A stretch of 64,000 nucleotides of DNA from Lumnitzera littorea (Eukaryota; Streptophyta; Magnoliopsida; Myrtales; Combretaceae): contig JAMXBB010000002.1 in the NCBI GenBank assembly GCA_024138015.1, forward strand, positions 46,467,452-46,531,451, in the 5' to 3' direction. Shown here in pieces: positions 1 through 12,864 of this stretch (the stretch's first letter is position 1; every line of letters starts with the position of its first letter). Position numbers and translations under genes: made by a program. Under the pieces are notes generated by a model. That model had not been told where the DNA came from, searched no databases, and saw only the letters and a program-made list of their open reading frames with translations.

Positions 1-29
<29 letters not shown>
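1..29. repeat. (TA)n microsatellite at window edge
   Basis: Uninterrupted TA dinucleotide run that begins at the window edge, so its true length is unknown. Confidence 0.9.
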
Positions 30-34
<5 letters not shown>

Positions 35-2306
35 AAGCATTTGGAGTTTTAAGCAACCATCAAAATAACATTATGATTGTTTCTATTTATTTAACTTTCT
101 AAATAAAATTTTTATTATTGATAAATAATTTTTTAAATATATTTAATTATAAATATAAAACAATTTAAGAATTTTATCTCTCTCTTCCTTTTTCAATATT
201 CTTTTTTAACATTCTCGCTACTTCTTCTCTCCCTTTCTTCTGATATTCTTATTACTCTTTATTTTTCTTTTTCTTCTTTCTAAAATCTCCATCTCCTTCT
301 CATTTATTATTATCTTTTATTAATATTATAATATATTTAATTATATTATATAATTCCATTTATTTTATACACAGATAATATGAATATATCATCCGCTTAT
401 ATGTTTATGTATATATATATATATACATAAGCATCATCTCTTTCTCTTCTCTCTCTCTCTCTCTCCCTCCCTCCCTCTCTTCCATCTATCTACCAGTGCA
501 AATATAATACATCACGTGAAGTACTATCAGCGGAAAGAACGAAATAAATAAATTTCATGTACAAAGAATTATGAAGATATGTACCTTAAAGTACTTTCTA
601 TGTACACTAGAAACGACTGGAGCGTGACTTTTCTTATATGTCATGACGTGCAAAAATAATCAGGCCAGTTTTCGACTCCGAGTGCACCCGTACGGGGCCG
701 TACCCATATGTTAGAAATAAACTATAATAACAATTTATCGGGCAAAGTATTTCCATTCCATTCGCATCACAATCTATATTTCATCTAATTATTACCCTAA
801 TATTTGATTTAAAAATTTACCATATAATAGCATAGGAGTGGGTGTTATTAAAGGGAATACACAGAGACAACCGACTAGAAAAATTCTATCCTAATGTAGT
901 CATTAAGCTACTCGCTACTAGTGTATAAACTTCTTAATTAAAAATTGCAATCATTATGTATATGTACATATCTCCGACTGTATACATTATGGTATAGGAA
1001 CATAATAACCATGCACAACCCCGCATCTGTATAAGGTAGTCTCATGGTGAATAACATGGTGAACTACATTTTAACTTAAGTACGTTCATTTTCTTTTCTG
1101 TTTAATTTGATTGTGATCACTGCAGAAAGATTACTACATCGTATTGGGTACATCAGGACACTAGTTAATGGGACGAAAAATCTTTATTTTTAACTTTCAG
1201 TTCTTCATGCAAAAGCATGATTAGGAGGTGGTGAAAACATCTCTTCTTTCACGTTTAACATAATGAGCAAATATGCTCAACTAACGTATATAATAAAAGA
1301 AGATATCGGAGTACCTACCGATGCAAACAAAAGAATACCAAGCCAGGGGAGACAATTGTTAATGCGACTATACAATATTGATGATGCATGATCCAAGAAA
1401 AAAAAAAAAAAAATTCTTATCTAGATCCGGTACACTATTTGCCCGGAAATAGTTGTTGTTACATGATGCACCATGCACAAAGTGTGTGAAAGGAGTTTAA
1501 TGTTAAGATGCATTTCCGGGAATAACTATATTATTTGAGAATTTGGAAGATGGAAACACTAGATGATAAATATACATAAACGTCTACATGAGCACACAGG
1601 TTACATGTCCATACGCATTTAAATACATACTTATAAATCACATGAACTAAACTCTTCTTATAAAAACACAAACATGAGAGATAAAATTCAACAATCTTAT
1701 ATGCATAATGTTTGGTGAAGAAGAAAAATTTAAACTAAAATACTATCATAGGTAACACTTGCTACAATAATAAGCCATTAAATGAACAATTAATCCCACA
1801 CACCTTGAATCTAGAGTATTCTTCGCTTAACACAACTAGTTGAAACAACCTAGTTAATATACATTTCTTGTCGAAACATATATTCCTTAGTTATTGACAA
1901 GCACATAATATGCAAATATGAAACTAATCTATCTATCTATATATGTGAGCTTACCAAAGCAATAAAAAAATGATAGTCTAACCTGGAACCCTTAAATTGC
2001 ATATTAGATACACTTAACATTGAACGTAGTGTAAATTACGCTGATAATTCTGGAAAGTATTGAAATGATAGAAATACTCAAATTTTAAAAATAAAATACT
2101 GCACCACATGTCATTATTGTGTAGCCTAATTCATTAGCTTAGGAGTTATCTAAATATGTTATTTTAATCTCACCCACAACTCTAACATAGGGTGTAGTAT
2201 TTGCATTTTCATTTTCATTTTCATGTTCTTTTTTTTTTTTTTTTTTTTGATAATTACGAGTATCTCTCTACTTTCCAAGGTGTCAGCGTAATTTACCTTG
2301 AACATA
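30..2306. other. AT-rich flank 3' of the MYB gene, no gene seen
   Basis: No open frame with recognisable protein similarity on either strand. It contains a TA run (about 409-426), a CT-rich tract (about 437-482), three CATTTT units (2204-2224) and a 19-base T run (2229-2247). The T run reads as poly(A) on the MYB coding strand, about 60 bases past the MYB stop codon, so it probably lies in or just after the 3' UTR. No AATAAA signal was placed with confidence. Confidence 0.6.
437..482. repeat. CT-rich low-complexity tract
   Basis: Pyrimidine-only CT and CCT repeats directly after a short TA run; a simple repeat common in plant intergenic DNA. Confidence 0.8.
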
Positions 2307-3687
2307 TTAAGGAAAATTATTAATTTGGCGTTGATCAGCTACATTGTCCCTTGTAGATCTAAGTTCATTTTCCCACATGCTGACTCCATGTCCGAGATTT
2401 ACCGTCGGAGAAAACAAAGGAAACGATGCGGGTGTTGATATGAGGTTCGGCCGTTGTTGATGATTTGGGTACACATCATCATTGATGAGGGAATCGAGAA
2501 ATGAAGAGAGCACATCTTCATTGCTATTCTCAATATAGTGTTGAGCATTGAAACCTCGATTATTGTGAGCATAGTTGTTGTACTGTGGCCCCTCCATCAT
2601 TGTCATTAGCCCTTCCTTTAGATTTTGATTGTTCTGCCAATTCTGATGAATGTTTCCACCTTCAGCGCCGATTTGACCGAAAATCCGGTATCGATTGGCC
2701 GGAGGTAAACCAAAAGCCCCGTTGATGTTGGTACTCATCATTTGATTATTTGCAGCAAATTTGGACTGAGATTCGATCCCGGTTTCTTCGATGTCGGAAG
2801 AGTTGGAGTATAGCTTATTATTAGGGTTTGAGGTGGAAGCAACATCATTGACTTCGATTTCATAGTTCGGGCTAGGGTTTGTGATCAATGGCTTGTGAGT
2901 CCTCGGGTCTATTCCTTGGCTTATGAGCTTTTTGCTCAGGTGAGTATTCCAATAATTTTTTATCTCATTATCGGTTCGACCTGGAATTCTTCCCGCAATC
3001 AACGACCACCTAAAACCACGCAAAAAAGAATTGGATCGTGTCGTGAAGATTATTCATCCATAAACGCATAAAAAACCCTAATCATGTGCTAGCCAAATTC
3101 ATGCATAATTGAATACTACATAGATGCACATATAGATTAGTTAACTAGATATATATGTTGTAATAACAAAGAAATCATCAAACTAAAAGCAAAGACATGC
3201 ATCTCCCAATTAATTTAGAGCAACGTCTACGCATAATATATTTAACCCTGATCCTACATGTGTATGGCCATTTCATGCATATACATCATTTTCGATAAAG
3301 CAAAAACCCTAGCCTACTAGAATCATATATGAGAAGTACATGTCTCTCGTATGCCGATTGATTTTGATAAATTAAGGACCACATATGCTAATACCTATTG
3401 CCAAGCAACCGATGGAGGCGTAGAATCATATCTTCTTCGTCAGGAGCAATCTTTCCTCTCTTAACAGAAGGTCGAAGGTAATTCATCCATCGAAGACGAC
3501 AGCTCTTGCCGCACCGGAGTAACCCGGCACGCTTCGGTAGCGTTCTCCATCTTCCTTCACCTTCTTTCTTTACAAAATTAGCTAAGATCTCATCTTCCTC
3601 TGGCGTCCATGGTCCTCTTTTTATCCCCACTTTCGCGCAACACGGTGTCGTTTTAGATGTCGAAGAAGAAGACAATGGAGTCCTCAT
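2307..3687 (-). CDS. MYB5: R2R3-MYB transcription factor, MYB5-like (two exons)
   Basis: Exon 1 is 3687-3395 and exon 2 is 3009-2307; the 385-base intron (3394-3010) has GT...AG ends, and the split codon restores R98. The product is 331 residues. R2 carries W27, W47 and W67; R3 has I80 in place of the first tryptophan, then W99 and W118. The R3 bHLH-binding signature (D86 to R105) is present, with M87 where L is usual. GIDPRTHKPL (130-139) directly follows the MYB domain and a short acidic motif FLDSLIND lies at 268-275; both resemble Arabidopsis MYB5 and grape MYB5 proteins as I recall them. MYB5 factors act in the nucleus with bHLH and WD40 proteins on trichome, mucilage and proanthocyanidin genes. 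The usual first MYB intron is absent, as I recall for Arabidopsis MYB5. The start is the first ATG of the open frame, upstream of the KTTPCC segment typical of the group. No break is visible. The MYB5 assignment is by motif recall, not by a search. Confidence 0.93.
3010..3394 (-). other. Single intron of the MYB5-like gene
   Basis: The donor reads AG|GTATTAG on the minus strand after codon N97 plus two bases; the acceptor reads TTTTAG|G before TGG (W99). This is the conserved second intron position of plant R2R3-MYB genes, between GNR and WSLIAGR. Confidence 0.92.
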
Positions 3688-3924
3688 GTGTGCCTCCAGC
3701 TTGCTACTGTTCTTGGTGGTGGTATCGAGATATATATATACGCGGATGATGATTGTGGAATTTGATGGAGGAAGTTTAAGGGGTTATAAAGGAAGAGAGT
3801 TAGGCATGAATGGATGGCGTAAGGTATTGGATAAAGGAGGAATTAGGGCAGGAAAAGTAAAGAGCACACGAGATATGGCATGAGATTGAGAGTAGAACTT
3901 TTTGAATAGCCAATAGGGTTTAAA

Positions 3925-3930
3925 CACGTG
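3925..3930. promoter_or_regulatory. G-box CACGTG near the MYB5-like promoter
   Basis: Perfect palindromic CACGTG, the core site of bHLH and bZIP factors, 15-20 bases on the gene side of the candidate TATA box, so probably in the 5' leader. A bHLH site would fit a factor working in a MYB-bHLH-WD40 loop, but six bases occur often by chance. Confidence 0.35.
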
Positions 3931-3944
3931 GTCCTTTTTATTAC

Positions 3945-3953
3945 TTTTATATA
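3945..3953 (-). promoter_or_regulatory. Candidate TATA box of the MYB5-like gene
   Basis: Minus-strand TATATAAAA, about 260 bases upstream of the ATG. A TA run at 3730-3740 is only about 45 bases from the ATG and a less likely core promoter. The transcription start cannot be seen from sequence. Confidence 0.4.
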
Positions 3954-4009
3954 CATTTGTGTCTGTTTGCTTGGGCGGCTGTTTTCTTTGTGGCGTCAAA
4001 ATAGATGGG

Positions 4010-7000
4010 AGAGAGATAATAGATGTGGGCCAAGTTGTTCATATGATTGATATCGTTGTTGAATTTTTTTTTTCTTTAATATTATTATAGCAAATTTTCA
4101 AAATATTGCTTCATTTGGCAGGATTCCTTGTTTAGTCCATAGGCAAGTTTTGGATCTTGATTTCGGATTCGTTCATTAGAATGAAATAAGATTAGAAAGA
4201 AAGATTAATTCTTTTAGCGCAATTTTTTTTAGTATTATTTTTGTTTATGATTTGGGATATTTTTGAAATAAAAATTATCTCTATGAGAAGTGGCAATTCC
4301 TATTGTGAAAGAAAAGTATAGAAATTTTTTTATCTATTTTATATCATATGAAATAAACATTATATATCTAGTACTCTTTTGCAAACCATATAAGGGATTA
4401 ATTGTTTCGCAAGTAATGAAGGTATAATGAAAATTCTATACGATTTTTTTTTTTTGTTTTAATTTTTCAGCCAAAATGTTCAATTATAGTAAACTAAAGG
4501 CAACTTTTTAAAATAATCACTATTCAGGCAAAATTACTCACCACCTATCCACGTGGATTTCCCACCTGGCATGCGGTAATGCTTCGCTGCTTGGTAGCAT
4601 GCCTGGTTTTCCATTTTGGGGCAACACATAACCAGCAAATTTTAGTGGCCTTCTTGATTATTTTTTCCTTTTGTTATATGTTTAATGAAAAAAGTTTGAG
4701 CGGTATTAATGCTCCGCATAAATTGATGAGGAATATGTAACATAAAAACATAATTGGTATATTTTAAAAAAAATACATTCCTTTGTTATACACTACTAAT
4801 CAATTTACTTAATATATTAATATTATTAAATCTTTTTTTATGTTTAATCAGTCAAATATTTTCTTTATCAGCAATTTTTTTTCTTTAATTGTCCGGATAA
4901 ATCGTTTAATTTTGTATTGTCACACCAAATGTACGAAATTTAATTATACTGGTTTGTATTCTTTCTTTTAATCATGCTATATGCGTACTATTGTTTAGAA
5001 ACAACATGAATTTACAACAAAAAGTACATAAGGCATTTCATTATTTCACTTCATAATTGGCAAAACTTCCCTCATATTTCCATTTTCGTCGGAAATGACG
5101 ATGATGTGTATTCTGTTCCAAATAAGTACATTATTTTGACGTGGACAGCAATATAAAGCATTTTTCAAATCAGATATGAAAATAACAAAAAATATTAAAG
5201 TAAAAAAAAAAAAAGGAATGTTTTGAGATTGAAAATAATTTGATAGTTTAAGAATTTCTCCATATTTATGTTCTCTGTGCTTACATTCGCCGGGGAATTG
5301 TTATTGTTTATAGAAAGTTTCTCCGTGCTGTGTTAAGTTTCTAATTAACTATTATGTTATTGGTATATTGATGGAATTATTCATTTATTTGATTTTTATG
5401 TAGTAAGCTTCTTCCTGAGACTATGAAAGCGGCACAGCGTTATTGACCTCCTACTCAAAATGGAGCATGATCCACTCTCATCTTGTAAAATGTTAACCGT
5501 CTTATTATTACTCCCTATAATTGCGTATCATTTAAGAATCCACATATAATTCGTGAAACGCAAGAGTCCGTCATTAGCTAAAAGCTAGTTTTTGGTACAT
5601 AGAAGAAATATATATAATATAACTTTGTTGATCTTGTCATTTTTATTACACCATATATGTGCGTAATGGTATATTTATGATTTATGATGGAGAGAATATA
5701 TATATATATAGGTGGTTCTTGGTGCATGAAAATAGGTACACCTTTTTGATTAATCGTTATCTACTTTGTATACTCCATTAATAAATTAAAAAAACCGCAG
5801 TCCGAAAGATCGATCATCTATATATATATATATATATAAAGTAAACATAAATAAAAAAAAGTAAATAGACATATTTATTTATTAATTATAATTTTAATAG
5901 TTTATTTTATTATTAATTTTTTTATTAAATAACCATAAATAAAGGATTAATATGTAATTTTTAAAAAAACAATTACTTAAGACCTCATTTGCTTTAATAA
6001 TATATTATTAAATAGACCGTCATTCCAATTATTACAGCCAAGTGATGGTTGTAACTCATCCATAAATTAAGACATGGGATGTGGGCATATATATCTAACA
6101 TGAAACGTCGAATCATCCAAGACTATGGATTGGGTTGTTGCAGCATGATATACCTTGAACCAATCCATTTCAACAAGAATCTCCGTCCAATCCTGTTAAA
6201 ATATAATTTGCGATTTAAAGATATGCTTTTCATGGTGGAACATTACTTCATGCAAAGGAAATTACAGCTGGAACTTGGTTGACATATTTGTTCACTTGCT
6301 GGGCCGTAAAATTGGTCCGTAGTAAAGCAATATAATCATAAGCTGTCATTATTTAGTTATTCAGTTTTCCTTATGTAATGCATTTGATTTTATGATGGTA
6401 GCTAATTTTTTGACTGACTTGCATTACTATAAAAGGACATCACATCCTTAATTTCATTTAGTAGCATATGAGGTCAGATAATGAAATTATGATCGGGTCC
6501 CCTCAGCTCTATTTTCTTAGGTTATTTTTCTTTCTCTGCGAACTAAGTTTGTCAATTGCTCCCAATACATTTTCGACATCCAGCATGTCTCAAACCTTCC
6601 GATACAGTGGCCGCTTCCAATTGTGGCGTGATCCACCACCTGGATCGGATTTGAAGTACCACTAATGTCAGCTTACCTTTGTTGTTGCGCGCTAATTAAT
6701 GTGCTCACCGCTACAACTATTTGGCTTACATTTAATTAAATCCAGGAAACAATCAGTTTCACCCCGCTACTGCTCAATCTATCTTTTTCCATTAATGCCA
6801 AATTGCTTTAAGTCCCTCGGAATATGGCACTTAGGGGGCGCTTGTTTTACCAAAAATGTTCTGGATTTTCTTTTAACTTTTTATTTCATGTGTATTTGTA
6901 GAGTTATCTTATGTATGTTGCTTACGCAAGACTAGCGAGCACAGCAGCGATCATAGTAGAAGAAAAAAGATTTAATAATACTAATACACTATGTGGATCA

Positions 7001-7421
7001 ATGAGTGATATACAAATATTAATAAAATTTTAATATGTATTCGTAAAGGAAGATACTTTTTGTAAAAGTACCAATTATATTTTTATATGTCAAAATTTTA
7101 TGTAAACTTACATATTATTTATCAATTCATGTGATATGTCAGTATCATTGAAGCATTTCTTAGAATAGAAGGTAGTCACTAGCCAAATGGAAATATTAGA
7201 TAATAATAGTATCTTTTTATTTTTATTTTTATAATTCAAATAATCAATTCATTCAATTTACAATCAACACTATTGGTAACAAGTATCACTATAATGTAAA
7301 AGATGTTTCGCAAATTTTAACATAAGGATTTTCACATAGTTAGGAATGTTGTCGAGGCAATATATAAATTGATAAGCCAAATTATCCTATAATGTAATCC
7401 CATAGAGTACCTGATCTAATC
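4010..7421. other. AT-rich sequence upstream of the MYB gene, no gene recognised
   Basis: Short open frames at 6079-6282, 6468-6665 and 6699-6935 (plus) match no family I recognise and lack coding character. TA runs lie near 5698-5711 and 5820-5838. A small GC-richer patch at 4550-4610 has a 7-base inverted repeat (GGCATGC at 4568, GCATGCC at 4597). Nothing else could be supported. Confidence 0.5.
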
Positions 7422-7818
7422 TGAACAATAGGGTAGTCGCGAATCATAATTGATAAACAAGCACCAATATAAAATGTATGTCTTTTAGGTTTTTATATAA
7501 TTGAATGGATGAATACAAGGTTTGAATGATTAACTATTGACAATTGCGATTGGATATTGAGTTTGTTCCAGTTCTCTTGCAAAAATGGAAATCAATAAGA
7601 TATAATTAGATGCACAATCCTCACATATCAATCTAATTATATGAATTAGAATGTAAGTAAAATATTTAAAATTGTTCTATAAGAATCTCTCAAAGAGAAA
7701 GACGGACTTCTCTCAATGTGAAAGCCTTTAAAACTGTGCTTACGATGAAGAAGCAACCTTTAAGGGCAAAATTGTAATAAAATAAATATGCAACTAATAA
7801 ATGCATTTGTTAGTATCA
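7422..7818 (-). repeat. Element D left LTR (portion shared with the right copy)
   Basis: Aligns with 12865-13260 through conserved blocks such as AACTAATAAATGCATT and ATCTCTCAAAGAGAAAGA. On the plus strand the shared block starts TG and ends CA. A PPT-like tract at 8189-8210 suggests the full LTR continues to about 8188. Confidence 0.7.
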
Positions 7819-8510
7819 AAATGCAATACATAGCAAATCATGAAGCTATAAGTATGTATTTTTATTTAGATATGGTTGTATATAGTTGCGAAGGCAATCA
7901 CATACAAAGCTTAACATAGGGGATATGATGCAAATGCTCTAAAATGGGGACATTTACTTCCTTGTTCAATGATTTACACATGTGAAGACAAGTTTATGTG
8001 CATGACTTTGTTTTAAATGGGTGTTCACAACATGTGTTCTTGGACATAGGTGTATGTTTACTCTTGATTAGAGGTATAACCATTTAGGCTAAATATGCAT
8101 CTCTTTAGCCATCTTTTCTCCTTATTTCCCACTACTAAATGACAACTCCTCAATCACAAAACCTCTTATGGTCTCTAACTCTACGCATACCCCCCTCCTT
8201 TTAACCCCCTAACGTCATTGGAAAGAATTCGACCTCGAATATGCAAATTTCCTTCTTATTTACTATTGAAAATTCCTTTGTAGTGAATAAACTATTTTTA
8301 ATTAATTTTTAACATCCTCCAGCACCTTTAGATTACTTGATTTCATTTAAGTTCATGGGCTACAATTTGATTCTTTTGCCTCTCTGTATGAACATATAGG
8401 AGTTTTGGAACCTATCAAATGTGACCTAACAATCCCGCTACCAAGGTCATCCTAACAAAAATGTCCACCGCATTAATAGACACTAGATCAAATTGTACGT
8501 AATGTACATT

Positions 8511-9142
8511 TTACTCAAGAATATTATGTACTCGAACCCATTTATGAATACGTATCTTCCCTTTGGTCCTAAACCAATGCGGATCATATGAATTTGAACA
8601 TTGTTCAATCTTTAAACCTTGGTTATGTGCAAAACTAGTTGAAATAAGATTTGTATAGCTTTCCTCATCAACTATCATTGAACAAGATTTAGCATTCGCC
8701 GTTCCTTGAGCATAAGGTACATCTCCCATCTGCATTAACCTTTTAGCTTCTACAATATCTTCAAGTGGTTGCTTCATCAACACTAAGGTTATAGCTTCCC
8801 CTTCTTCTCTTGAAAGTGATCTTTCATCATCTGACCTATACTCATCATCCTCTTCACCTTCCTCATCTTCCTAATAAATTGACTCCTCCTTTAGCATCAT
8901 AACCCTAAGATTAGGACATTAGGCTGCAAGATACCTATATCCCTAACATTCAAAGCATTGTACTTGTTTGAGTTTTCTAGTGGAACTTTCTCCAGCATAT
9001 CCTTTAACGATCGAAGCCTTTCCTTTCTCCATAGATTTCTTAACTATTTTATCCCTAACCTTTTTCTCCTCCTCAACTTCTTTAACAATGAGATTAAGTC
9101 TATGAGTTACTTGTAATTTATCTAGAAGCTAATGCCTTTGTT
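8511..9142 (-). pseudogene. Gag zinc knuckle and protease remnant of element D
   Basis: On the minus strand, 8970-8930 encodes a CCHC-type knuckle (C-F-E-C, Y where H is expected, a stop before the last C). Downstream, the frame at 8783-8511 carries SCSMIVDEESYTNLIS, which aligns with the retropepsin segment usually reading IVDSGSCTN; the catalytic DSG is changed to DEE. The frame ends soon after, where reverse transcriptase would be expected. This is a dead fragment, not a host gene. Confidence 0.65.
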
Positions 9143-9147
9143 GCTTC

Positions 9148-11719
9148 TGTAACCCCCACAACCAGTCACTTAAGGTTTCGATCGGTTGAAAGATCCGATT
9201 AAGCTTAGATTATAAATAAATCTAGAAATATTAGTAAAAATAATCCCATAAGTTTAAATTTAAGAAAATAAGCAATAAAATAAAAGACTATAAAAATTTC
9301 AAATTTTAAATATATAACTCGTTATTTATTAAAAATGCGTAAAATGCATTTTGATAATTAATGAATCGCTAGAGATAAATTATATGTATACAAAAAATCA
9401 TAAAATGACCTAAATAATATTTAGGAATATTTATTTGCACTATATATAAATTTACATATAGATAGAAGTATGCGTAATTACTTAAAATACGCGAAATATG
9501 CTAAAATAATACTAAAAATTAAAGAAAATTCATAATTAATTAAGAAAAAATAAAGAAAAATCAGGAAAAATAAGGAATGATCTAGATATAAGTCGTGGTA
9601 GTTGGGGAAAATAATAAAAAAATTAGCTAATTAAATTAGAATAACACAAAAGTCAAATTGGAAGAAGATAAGGCAATTGTCTAATCAAATTAATGCACAA
9701 TAATTTCTATAAAACTCTATAAATACTCCAAATTTTTCAGAAGCTCATTTGGTTAGTTTGGAGAGTGAGAAAAATAGGGAGAGGCAAAATTGAGAGAAAA
9801 ATTAGGGTTAGGAAAAAAATAAGAAAAAAACTGTGTAATTAGGACTATAAAGGGGAACCCACATCAGACGAGCAGTTAGAAGTAGATAGCCGCCACCACC
9901 ACCATATGGTGGTGGCAGCGCCTGGACTGGCTGATAAGGCCACGACGGCCGGCGGTGGCTGGAGCTACCTAGACTAGTGAGTTCGATTTCTAGCCCGATT
10001 TTGTGTAATTTTATAAAAATAGTAAATATTCTTACAAAATTATGAATTTTGTTATTTTGGAATATTTTTGTATGTAGTTTTTAGGAAAAATATTATTTTG
10101 ATGAAAATATGTCTCGTGATATATAATCCTTAAGAAATCATACAAAACCGAGCATGTATCTGTTTAGAAATAAATGACCTTAGGAGTATAGTTTTGAACT
10201 CAAATTTTTTATGTAGACTACTTAGATGATATAGAACAGTGCTATAAAGCCCGTTTTCAAAAACTAATTTTCGAAAATTTTAGATAAATTTTAAGCCGTA
10301 AAATGAGGCATAAAATGGGTAATTTAGGATTATTTAAGTAATTAAATGATTAATTACTGATTTAGTGATTAATTATATGTTTTAGGATGATGAAATCTGA
10401 TGAAGTATGATACTTGTAGCATTTAGGGTATTAGATGTAATTATTAGGTTAATTATGTAGTAAATGAGTAATAGGGAAAAATAGTAAATTTTAAGTTAAT
10501 TTTGTAAATTAGGATAATTAGATGTAAAATCTAATTTAGGATGAATTTAGACATTTTGAAAAGATAATTGATGTTAGGAGATAGTAATTGGAGTGATAAA
10601 AATATTAGATGTGTATTATATACATAATAAGTAATAGTACATAATACACAATTATTAGAAATATAATAAATAGAAAATATTATAATAAAAATTGATATTA
10701 TGATAATAATAAAAATGTACAATAAATCTGATAGGAAACTTGAATTTATGTAATTAGATTAAAAATGTAAAAATTTCTTACATAAGAGTAAATTCGGTAT
10801 ACTATTAAGGATTTAAGTGTACTGGATATAATAAAATATTGACTAGGGATAATTATTGTATTTAAGATATTTAGAAGTAAAGTGATTAATTTCACATTAT
10901 GAGTTAAAACAAGTTTCTAGAGTTTAGGTATAAAACAGTATTTAGAAATCGAACTAAAATCTAATTTAGAAATCGATGTGAAAACCGAACCCGAACCTAA
11001 CCCCAAACCTATAATAATTGTAAAAGACTTAAGATCTAGATAATTAAGTATATTAAACCCTAAACAAAACATAACAATAAGTGTTATAGGATAAAACAAA
11101 CTTATAATAGTTATATGAAAAAAACTGAAACCTGGATTAAAGCGGGCGTAATTCCTCTAATCTCACCACAGGTCGAACAACGTCGTGCGATGGCATTTGC
11201 TTAAACATGCATTGCACTTAATAAGTTGGTTGATAACCTTATTATGTTTATGGTATAGTCTTAAGTCCTCCATCCTAACTTACTGAGCTATGATTACTCA
11301 TATCCCTATAGATGTCGTGCAAGTACTGGCTAAAAAGCGGTATACAACTACTCTGAAGTTAGCAACTGTTGGATCCTAGGGAGTGAGGAAAAACATTTAA
11401 AGAATAAACACATATTTTTAAGGTCTAAGCTTTTACTTTAGAATTTTTCATTTCTGAATAATGTAATAACTAGGAAATATATTACGGAGAAATATTATAA
11501 GCTTTAATTGTAATAACTGAATTATAGTGTATATATATATATTTCCTCACTTTCTTAGGTAAATGATTTATTTAAATTACAAATTGTTTACTTCAAAGTG
11601 GGTTAATCGTAGACGCCTTGTGTAGATCAGGTCTAAGATAGTGGTTGTAAGGCCAACTTCTATCTTAAAACAATTTATACGGTAGGGCTGTTACGACTTT
11701 GCCACTTTGAGGCATGACA
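9148..11719 (+). mobile_element. Solo LTR H1
   Basis: Starts TGTAACCCCC and ends GGCATGACA, with near-identical 5-base flanks GCTTC (9143-9147) and ACTTC (11720-11724). It aligns along its length with 40329-43459, and its 5' part with 63744-64000. No coding region or second LTR is attached. A TATA box (9718-9725) precedes a short leader with a 20-base palindrome, as expected of an LTR promoter. The orientation is taken from the TATA box. The end resembles long gypsy LTRs, but the internal region is missing, so the lineage is unproven. Confidence 0.75.
9718..9725 (+). promoter_or_regulatory. TATA box of solo LTR H1
   Basis: TATAAATA, at the same relative place as the TATA box of H2 (41134-41141), upstream of a purine-rich leader (GAGAGTGAGAAAAATAGGG). 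Confidence 0.55.
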
Positions 11720-11724
11720 ACTTC

Positions 11725-12864
11725 GCTTTGATAGCTAATAGCATCACTTCCAAACTATCAAATCTTTATAACTCAAATATGTTGGAAATCTCATGCTTCA
11801 ACCTATAATAAACTTGGCAATTGTTTAGTTTGGAGGGTCATTCAGATCATTTAAATTACATCAAATGTTCAATAACTTAAACTTCCGTATCTACTCCTCT
11901 ATGTTAAGAATGCCTTGCCTCAACATCTCCAGCCTCTTGTATCGGTCCTACTTATAATATTTAAGGACAAGTTGTCAATGCAACAAATTCATCACTTGTC
12001 TACAAGTGGTAATTTCTCCTTCTCTTACTCAATGTCTATTATCCAATACATTTTTCACCATATGGATATGTAATATGTGAATTTAATAGCAACCAACTTC
12101 ACTTTAATCTCGTCTTCACAATTACAGTAGTTAAAAAGTTTTTCCACCTAATCTTCCTACATGAAATATTTATTAACATTACCTATCCCATCATAAGTAA
12201 GAACCTTTAGCTTGATTGATCCCAAACTCTTGTTTTGTCGAGGCCTCTTGACCTATAATCATTCAAATCTTCATCTTCTTTATCATACATGAGGTTGCTC
12301 ACAACTCCTCCAATCAAATCCTCACCTAACAATTTCAACATGATCCATACCTTAATACCTTAAACCTTGGTCAACCATATGGCCTTCTAATTCTTGATTA
12401 CCCTAACAATTTCCAATAGCATTTCTAACACCCTCTTGCAGTTTAACTCTGATAGCGTCAACCAATTACATCCCTAAGTTGTAGAAATTCTCATTTGTCT
12501 TTCTATGAGAGCTTGTAATTTTTCATCTTATCTATCCATTATGGTTCGCATCTCAATCTTAAAAGAGGAAAAATTTTCATCATGCCCTCCCATTAGGATC
12601 ACATCTGGTTATGACATTATCCTCCCTAAAACTATCTAATACAATAATTCATGGTCTTATGTTAGTATTTCTATCATTGGTCACCTCTCCAATGCTCAAT
12701 GGCTTACTCATAATTGTAGACAATTGTTCAACTCCACAAAGCAGTTGATGACAATTAACAACACAACCAAAAATTACCTTTTTCAATTATGTAGTACAAC
12801 AAACTAATTCTTCTCTAGCGAAGCACTCAATTTACAGTTATGGTATCGAAAAGGTTATGTGACT
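11725..12864 (-). pseudogene. Element D gag N-terminal remnant
   Basis: Minus-strand sequence between H1 and the right repeat. It starts near a possible gag ATG at about 12714 (MSKPLSIGEV) and is riddled with stops. Placement rests mainly on position between the repeat and the knuckle/protease part across H1, and on a loose gag-like character; the domain itself is hard to read. Confidence 0.4.

Noticed and set aside
3506..3883. 125-codon plus-strand frame
   Set aside because: It is antisense to MYB5 exon 1 and its upstream region; the minus strand carries the clear MYB domain.
4568..4603. GGCATGC/GCATGCC hairpin
   Set aside because: Only a 7-base stem with a 22-base loop and no associated gene; expected by chance in 64 kb.
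6079..6935. Three short plus-strand frames as possible small genes
   Set aside because: No family motif, no codon bias visible, no splice or promoter context beyond AT-rich background.
12841..12850. TGGTATCGAA as a primer-binding site for element D
   Set aside because: It is on the plus strand while D's coding remnants are on the minus strand, and it lies on the wrong side of the repeat for a plus-strand element.
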